Origin: RGIG8748 sp045576175
GTDB lineage: Bacteria; Bacillota; Clostridia; UMGS1810
Length of the DNA stretch: 10,740 nucleotides
Assembly: GCA_045576175.1 (NCBI GenBank)
Contig: JAZNFW010000013.1
Location: 1-10,740 of the forward strand
Direction of reading: 5' to 3'
Shown here: piece by piece, positions 6,455 to 10,740 of the stretch
Layout: every line of letters begins with the position of its first letter
Position numbering within the stretch: position 1 is the stretch's first letter
The notes under the pieces: model-generated
Databases searched by the model: none
Told to the model about the DNA's origin: nothing
What the model saw: the letters and a program-made list of their open reading frames with translations, nothing else
Program-made: the position numbers and the translations under genes

Positions 6455-6476
6455 GCAATTTATGTCAATAAATCGC
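6455..6476. promoter_or_regulatory. Imperfect inverted repeat upstream of the carAB promoter (candidate operator)
   Basis: GCAATTTAT (6455-6463) and ATAAATCGC (6468-6476) are inverted copies with one mismatch and a 4-base spacer. The dyad ends 10 bases before the -35 box of the carAB promoter, a fitting place for a regulator. It does not clearly match an arginine-repressor or purine-repressor box that I know. AT-rich dyads also arise by chance. Confidence 0.35.
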
Positions 6477-6486
6477 ATTATAACAG

Positions 6487-6516
6487 TTGACAATATACCA
6501 TTTTTTGTTGTAAAAT
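6487..6516 (+). promoter_or_regulatory. Sigma-A type promoter for carAB
   Basis: A perfect -35 box TTGACA (6487-6492) and a good -10 box TAAAAT (6511-6516) are separated by 18 bases of AT-rich DNA. Transcription would begin near 6523, giving a leader of about 100 bases before carA. It lies just past the BMC operon terminator, so carAB is expected to be a separate transcription unit. Confidence 0.78.
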
Positions 6517-6555
6517 AAATAAGATAAAAACAACATAATCTGTTTATAATTTATA

Positions 6556-6588
6556 AGGGTGGACAGCTTATGTCTTCCCTGTTTTTTT
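6556..6588 (+). terminator. Terminator-like hairpin in the carAB leader (probable attenuator)
   Basis: AGGGTGGACA (6556-6565) pairs with TGTCTTCCCT (6571-6580) with one T-T mismatch, one G-T wobble and a 5-base loop, followed by G and seven T (6582-6588). It lies between the promoter and carA, so it should stop transcription before carA unless relieved. A tiny reading frame, MSSLFF then TGA (6570-6590), starts inside it with AAGGGTGGA just upstream. An upstream CTGT (6540-6543) could pair with ACAG (6563-6566) in a competing structure. I see no PyrR-binding consensus. Attenuation is inferred; the hairpin is seen. Confidence 0.62.
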
Positions 6589-6625
6589 GAGCGTTTTTGT
6601 ACTTTACATTGTAGGAGGATAACTT

Positions 6626-7699
6626 ATGGATAAGACATTATATCTTGTTCTTGAAAACGGCAAGGTGTTTAAAGGTTACGGAATCGGTGCATCCGGCGAA
6701 GCTATCGGAGAAACCATATTTCAGACTGCAGTTTTAGGTTATAACGAATGTATAACTGACCCTGCATATTGCGGACAAATTGTTGTGCAGACATTCCCGC
6801 TTATAGGAAACTACGGAATCATCAAGGACGAGCTTGATTCCAAAGAACCCGCACTGGCTGGATACATTGTTAAATCTATATGTGATGAACCCTCCAATTT
6901 CAGATGCGACGGAAAACTCGACGATTATCTTAAAGAAAAGAATATAGTAGGTCTTGCAGGAATTGACACTCGTGAGCTTACTAAATTCATCCGTGATAAC
7001 GGTACGGTAAACGGCAAAATAACTGCCGACATTTCTGATATAGAAAAAATTAAATCCGAATTAAAATCGTATAAAAACACTCCCGCTCTAAATAAAGTAA
7101 GCACAGACAAAATAGAAACATACACCTCAGACAACGAAGAATTCAAAGTGTGTATGTTGGATTTAGGTGCAACCAACTCCTTTATAAATTCATTCACCTC
7201 TATGGGTATAACGGTAATTTCTATGCCATACAGCACAACCGCTAAAGAAATTATGGACTTAAATCCCGATGGTGTAATAATATCACAAGGTCCGGGAAAT
7301 CCCAATGACTTTGAAGATATTGCAAAAGAAATCAGTCTTATTTTAGATAAGAAAATTCCGGTATATGCCTGCGGTCTCGGACACGAGCTTGCTTCTATTG
7401 CTCTTGGCGGAAAGACCCAAAAGCACAAATTTGGTCACCACGGTGTTAACCAGCCTGTTAAGTGCTTAGACACAGGAAGAATTTATATCACAACCCAGAA
7501 TCACGGCTATGTAGTTGATGAGTCTTCCCTTCCCGATACAGCAAAGGTAAGCTTTGTGAATGTGAATGACAAAACCGTAGAAGGCTTTAATACCTCTAAC
7601 TTGGTTTCCACACAATTTGCTCCCAATCTCTGTAAGGGGCCGCACAACACTGCCCACATTATAGAGCAGTTCAAAAACATCATGAAAGGAGACCAGTAA
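6626..7699 (+). CDS. carA: Carbamoyl-phosphate synthase small subunit, glutaminase triad lost
   Basis: 357 residues, full length, with a textbook AGGAGG (6613-6618) 7 bases before the ATG. The N-terminal CarA domain (about 1-150) is well kept: VLGYNECITDPAYCGQIV, FPLIGNYG, AGIDTRELTKFIRDNGT. The C-terminal class I glutamine amidotransferase fold (about 170-357) is recognisable (ISQGPGNPND, KFGHHGVNQPVK, TTQNHGYVVD, KGPHNTAH). The catalytic residues are replaced: where E. coli has the GICLGHQ nucleophile motif this protein has ACGLGHE, aligning without a gap so that Gly250 sits at the Cys position (a Cys lies one residue earlier, at 249) and Glu254 replaces Gln. The HPE motif is A332-P-N334, so His and Glu are gone too. 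CarA normally splits glutamine and feeds ammonia to CarB; this one should not. As in vertebrate CPS I, ammonia would be used directly. It is followed by carB after one base. Confidence 0.95.
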   Translation: MDKTLYLVLENGKVFKGYGIGASGEAIGETIFQTAVLGYNECITDPAYCGQIVVQTFPLIGNYGIIKDELDSKEPALAGYIVKSICDEPSNFRCDGKLDDYLKEKNIVGLAGIDTRELTKFIRDNGTVNGKITADISDIEKIKSELKSYKNTPALNKVSTDKIETYTSDNEEFKVCMLDLGATNSFINSFTSMGITVISMPYSTTAKEIMDLNPDGVIISQGPGNPNDFEDIAKEISLILDKKIPVYACGLGHELASIALGGKTQKHKFGHHGVNQPVKCLDTGRIYITTQNHGYVVDESSLPDTAKVSFVNVNDKTVEGFNTSNLVSTQFAPNLCKGPHNTAHIIEQFKNIMKGDQ

Positions 7700-7700
7700 T

Positions 7701-10577
7701 ATGCCACTTAATAAAAACTTAAAAAAAGTTATGGTTATAGGCTCCGGACCGATTGTAATAGGTCAGGCAGCTGAGTTCGATTACGCAGGTACACAGGCTT
7801 GTCGTGCACTTAAGCAGGCAGGTCTTGAAGTTGTGCTTGTAAACTCAAACCCTGCCACTATAATGACAGACAATGCTATGGCAGACCAGATATATTTAGA
7901 ACCCCTTAACCTTCCTACTATCAAGCGCATTATCGAAAAAGAGAAGCCCGACAGTCTCCTGTCCACACTTGGCGGACAGACAGGTCTTACACTTTCTATG
8001 CAGCTTGCAAAAGAAGGCTTTTTGGAAAAGCACGGTGTAACCCTCCTTGGTGCAAAGCCAGAAACCATAGACAAAGCTGAAGACAGACAGATGTTTAAGG
8101 ATACTATGGAATCTATTGGTCAGCCTTGCATACCTTCAACTGTTGTAACTACAGTTGAGGCAGCCGTTGACTTTGCAAATGAAATCGGTTATCCCCTCAT
8201 AATCCGCCCGGCGTTTACTCTCGGAGGTACAGGCGGCGGTATTGCGCACGACGAAGAGGAGCTAAGAGAGATTTCTGCAAATGGTCTCTACCAGTCCCCT
8301 ATTACACAGATACTTGTAGAGAAATGCATTTCCGGTTGGAAAGAAATTGAATTTGAAGTTATAAGAGACAGCATCGGAAACACAATTGCAGTTTGCTCTA
8401 TGGAAAATTTTGACCCCGTTGGCGTACACACCGGTGACTCCATAGTTATAGCACCTGCAGTAACTTTGGCATCCGAGGAGTATGCTATGCTCAAGAACGC
8501 AGCTCTCGACATAGTTGATACCCTTGGCGTTGAGGGTGGATGCAACTGTCAGTTTGCACTCAATCCCGAAAGCTTTGAATATGCGGTAATTGAGGTTAAT
8601 CCCAGAGTTTCCCGTTCTTCCGCACTGGCTTCCAAGGCAACAGGTTATCCGATTGCCAAGGTTGCTACAAAAATTGCAATCGGTTATACTCTCGATGAAA
8701 TATTAAACGATGTTACAGGAGCAACATATGCAGCATTTGAGCCTACAGTTGACTACTGTGTTGTTAAATTCCCCAAATGGCCTTTCGATAAATTTGTGTA
8801 TGCTACCAAAAAGCTCGGCACACAGATGAAAGCTACAGGCGAAGTTATGAGCATCGGAACCACCTTTGAAGAGGCTATTATGAAAGCCGTTAGAGGTGCA
8901 GAAATTAAGCTCGATTCGCTCTCTAACCCCAAGCTTTCCGCATTTAGCGACCGCGAAATAGAAACTAAGCTCTACGATTGCGACGACCAGAGACTCTTTG
9001 TGGTGTTTGAAGCTCTCAAACGCGGAATTTCTATCGAAAAAATCCATAATATTACAATGATTGATGAGTGGTTCTTATCAAAGCTTTTAAATCTTGCAAA
9101 CTTTGAAAAAGAACTCATAGATGCAAACGAGCTTTCCGATAGCTTGTACTTAAAAGCTAAGAAACTCGGCTTCCCCGATACCGCTATAGAAAGACTGAGC
9201 GGTCAAAAGATAAAAAATCACCTTTTTGCTTCCTTTAAGATGGTTGATACCTGTGCAGGCGAATATGTTGCCAGAACCCCCTATTTTTACTCCAATTACG
9301 AAGAACAAAATGAGGCTGTAGAGTTCTTGGAAGCACGCAAGGAAAAGAAAGACACCATCATTGTATTTGGCTCAGGACCTATAAGAATCGGTCAGGGTGT
9401 TGAATTTGACTATGCATCTGTTCACTGCGTATGGTCACTAAAAAAAGCCGGCTATGATGTTGTAATCGTAAACAACAATCCCGAAACTGTATCTACCGAC
9501 TTTGACACTGCAGACAGACTTTACTTTGAACCTCTTACAAATGAGGATGTTATGAACATCATCCGTGTAGAAAAGCCTGTGGGCGTTGTTGTAGCCTTTG
9601 GCGGTCAGACTGCCATAAAGCTTACAAACTTCTTATCGGCACAGGGTATAAAAATACTTGGTACTCCTGCAGAAAGCATTGATGCTGCCGAAGACAGAGA
9701 GCTCTTTGAGGCACTTCTTGAAAAGCACAATATTGCAAGACCCAAGGGAACTACAGTAATGACTACCGAAGAAGCTTTGGAAGCTGCAGAAAAAATCGGC
9801 TATCCTGTGCTTATGCGTCCTTCATATGTTCTTGGCGGTCAGAATATGATTATTGCCTTTACCGAAAATGATATTAAGGAATATATGGCGATAATTCTCG
9901 AAACCAACATAGAAAACCCTGTTCTTATAGATAAATATCTTATGGGAACAGAGCTTGAAGTTGATGCTATATGTGACGGCGAGGACATTTTAATCCCCGG
10001 AATAATGGAACACATCGAAAGAACAGGTGTACATTCGGGTGACTCTATTGCCGTATATCCCGCTTGGAATATCTCCGACGAGCTTACAGAAAAAATCATC
10101 GAGAGCACAAGAAATCTTTCGTTCTCTCTTAATGTAATAGGTCTTGTAAACATACAGTATCTCATATATCAAAATGAACTTTATGTTATAGAGGTTAACC
10201 CCAGAAGCTCCAGAACAATTCCGTATATAAGTAAGGTTACCGGAATTCCCATGGTAGACCTTGCCACAAGAACTATGCTTGGCGAGAAATTAAAGGATAT
10301 GGGATATGGAACGGGTCTCTACCCCTCATCTCCATATGTGGCAGTTAAGGTGCCTGTATTCTCATTTGAAAAACTTGCAAATGTGGATAACCACCTTGGA
10401 CCTGAAATGAAATCTACCGGTGAAGTTCTTGGACTTGCCAACACCAGAGAAGAAGCAATATTCAAAGGTCTTATGTCAAGCGGCTGCAATATGAAGCAGC
10501 GTGGCGGTGTGTTTATAACTGTCCGCGACTCCGACAAAGCCGAAATCGCATCTGTTGCAAAGAAAGTCGGATCGTAG
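7701..10577 (+). CDS. carB: Carbamoyl-phosphate synthase large subunit, 3' end cut by adapter artefact
   Basis: The ATG at 7701 follows the carA stop by one base, with AAGGAG (7686-7691) inside the end of carA, so the two are translationally coupled. The first half has VMVIGSGPIVIGQAAEFDYA and VNSNPATIMTDNAMAD; the second, from about residue 553, has IIVFGSGPIRIGQGVEFDYA and NNNPETVSTDFDTAD. These are the paired ATP-grasp synthetase units that make carboxyphosphate and then carbamoyl phosphate for pyrimidine and arginine synthesis. Two ATP-grasp metal/ATP regions end with IEVNPRVSRSSALASKATG and IEVNPRSSRTIPYISKVTG. The allosteric MGS-like domain has only begun (GGVFITVRDSDKAEIASVAK). The 958-residue frame is about 115 short of normal (about 1070). 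Genuine sequence stops at 10563; the last residues KVGS and the TAG stop come from adapter bases. The native gene is presumably complete. Confidence 0.95.
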   Translation: MPLNKNLKKVMVIGSGPIVIGQAAEFDYAGTQACRALKQAGLEVVLVNSNPATIMTDNAMADQIYLEPLNLPTIKRIIEKEKPDSLLSTLGGQTGLTLSMQLAKEGFLEKHGVTLLGAKPETIDKAEDRQMFKDTMESIGQPCIPSTVVTTVEAAVDFANEIGYPLIIRPAFTLGGTGGGIAHDEEELREISANGLYQSPITQILVEKCISGWKEIEFEVIRDSIGNTIAVCSMENFDPVGVHTGDSIVIAPAVTLASEEYAMLKNAALDIVDTLGVEGGCNCQFALNPESFEYAVIEVNPRVSRSSALASKATGYPIAKVATKIAIGYTLDEILNDVTGATYAAFEPTVDYCVVKFPKWPFDKFVYATKKLGTQMKATGEVMSIGTTFEEAIMKAVRGAEIKLDSLSNPKLSAFSDREIETKLYDCDDQRLFVVFEALKRGISIEKIHNITMIDEWFLSKLLNLANFEKELIDANELSDSLYLKAKKLGFPDTAIERLSGQKIKNHLFASFKMVDTCAGEYVARTPYFYSNYEEQNEAVEFLEARKEKKDTIIVFGSGPIRIGQGVEFDYASVHCVWSLKKAGYDVVIVNNNPETVSTDFDTADRLYFEPLTNEDVMNIIRVEKPVGVVVAFGGQTAIKLTNFLSAQGIKILGTPAESIDAAEDRELFEALLEKHNIARPKGTTVMTTEEALEAAEKIGYPVLMRPSYVLGGQNMIIAFTENDIKEYMAIILETNIENPVLIDKYLMGTELEVDAICDGEDILIPGIMEHIERTGVHSGDSIAVYPAWNISDELTEKIIESTRNLSFSLNVIGLVNIQYLIYQNELYVIEVNPRSSRTIPYISKVTGIPMVDLATRTMLGEKLKDMGYGTGLYPSSPYVAVKVPVFSFEKLANVDNHLGPEMKSTGEVLGLANTREEAIFKGLMSSGCNMKQRGGVFITVRDSDKAEIASVAKKVGS
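10471..10563 (+). repeat. Direct repeat copy 1 (genuine carB sequence)
   Basis: These 93 bases inside carB, beginning TTATGTCAAGCGG and ending GTTGCAAAGA, recur without a mismatch at 10648-10740, at an offset of 177 bases. They correspond to one short library insert. This copy is in its natural place, continuous with the upstream carB reading frame. Confidence 0.95.
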
Positions 10578-10647
10578 CCATGTCGTTCTGTGAGCCAAGG
10601 AGTTGTAAGAGACCCTTGTCTTCCTAAGACCGCTTGGCCTCCGACTT
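10564..10647. other. MGI/BGI (DNBSEQ) sequencing adapter with 10-base index: assembly artefact
   Basis: From 10564 the sequence departs from carB and reads AAGTCGGATCGTAGCC onward for 42 bases (to 10605), which I recognise as the MGI/BGI read-2 adapter. Ten bases, TAAGAGACCC (10606-10615), look like a sample index. The next 32 bases (10616-10647, beginning TTGTCTTCCTAAGACC and ending CCGACTT) are the reverse complement of the read-1 adapter. Both adapters begin AAGTCGGA, which explains the inverted repeat at the edges (10563-10571 against 10640-10648). This is library sequence, not chromosome. The adapter match is from memory, but the layout of 42 + 10 + 32 bases between two identical inserts fits rolling-circle DNA nanoball sequencing exactly. 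Confidence 0.95.
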
Positions 10648-10740
10648 TTATGTCAAGCGGCTGCAATATGAAGCAGCGTGGCGGTGTGTTTATAACTGTC
10701 CGCGACTCCGACAAAGCCGAAATCGCATCTGTTGCAAAGA
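10648..10740 (+). repeat. Direct repeat copy 2 (artefactual second copy of the carB fragment)
   Basis: An exact 93-base copy of 10471-10563, beginning immediately after the adapter and ending at the last base of the window. It reads in the same frame as carB (the offset of 177 is a multiple of 3) but lies beyond the adapter stop codon. It should not be annotated as a gene, duplication or mobile element. Confidence 0.95.

Noticed and set aside
6454..6484. Alternative promoter TTGCAA...TATAAC upstream of carA
   Set aside because: The spacing is 19 bases and the boxes are weaker than the TTGACA/TAAAAT pair just downstream; the sequence also overlaps the dyad.
6523..6625. Known pyrimidine (PyrR) or metabolite riboswitch in the carA leader
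   Set aside because: I could not find the PyrR-binding consensus or a recognisable riboswitch core; only a terminator-like hairpin is supported.
10563..10648. Perfect 9-bp inverted repeat AAAGTCGGA/TCCGACTTT flanking ~70 bases, as a mini-transposon or RNA structure
   Set aside because: Both ends are the common start of the two MGI/BGI adapters; direct flanking copies come from library concatenation.
10319..10714. Minus-strand open frame with an internal repeated peptide at the contig end
   Set aside because: It runs through the adapter and both copies of the same 93-base carB fragment, so the repeat in the peptide is an assembly artefact.

Overview
The window looks like the distal part of a bacterial microcompartment (BMC, metabolosome) operon from an anaerobic, low-to-mid GC Firmicute, most likely an uncultured gut Clostridia-type bacterium. 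Evidence for this is the strong AGGAGG-type ribosome binding sites, dense all-plus-strand gene packing, AT-rich intergenic DNA, and a PduS/PduT/PduP/PduL set typical of clostridial loci. The last ~180 bases carry an MGI/BGI sequencing adapter, so the contig is probably a metagenome or draft assembly whose right end is chimeric.

Layout. (1) Positions 1-6403 are a shell-and-enzyme operon on the + strand: the 3' end of a BMC-H shell gene; a second BMC-H gene with a Lys/Ala-rich N-terminal extension and a perfect internal ribosome binding site and start; a EutN/CcmL-type pentameric vertex protein; an RnfC/PduS-like iron-sulfur flavoprotein; a PduT-like tandem shell protein keeping the iron-sulfur cysteine (Cys38); a CoA-acylating aldehyde dehydrogenase (PduP/EutE type); a second tandem BMC shell protein; the phosphotransacylase PduL; and a DeoR-family regulator that ends the operon at a clear intrinsic terminator (6408-6438). 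(2) Positions 6404-6625 hold a promoter and a roughly 100-nt leader with a second terminator-like hairpin, probably an attenuator. (3) Positions 6626-10563 are carA and carB, the carbamoyl-phosphate synthase subunits. (4) Positions 10564-10647 are adapter sequence, followed by an exact second copy (10648-10740) of the last 93 genuine bases.

How the genes work together. The shell proteins (two BMC-H, two tandem-domain BMC-T, one vertex protein) build the compartment. PduP oxidises an aldehyde to acyl-CoA and makes NADH. PduL converts acyl-CoA to acyl-phosphate and recycles CoA inside. PduS with PduT can pass electrons through the shell. The aldehyde-generating signature enzyme (diol dehydratase, glycyl radical enzyme, ethanolamine lyase or aldolase) is not in the window and should lie upstream. 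A DeoR regulator, a family that usually senses sugar phosphates, makes a deoxysugar (fucose/rhamnose)-type pathway the leading guess.

The two strongest biological observations are the dual-start, extended BMC-H and a CarA whose glutaminase catalytic triad is gone (Gly250, Ala332 and Asn334 at the Cys, His and Glu positions). That CarA predicts an ammonia-dependent carbamoyl-phosphate synthase. The apparent early stop of carB is an adapter artefact, not biology.
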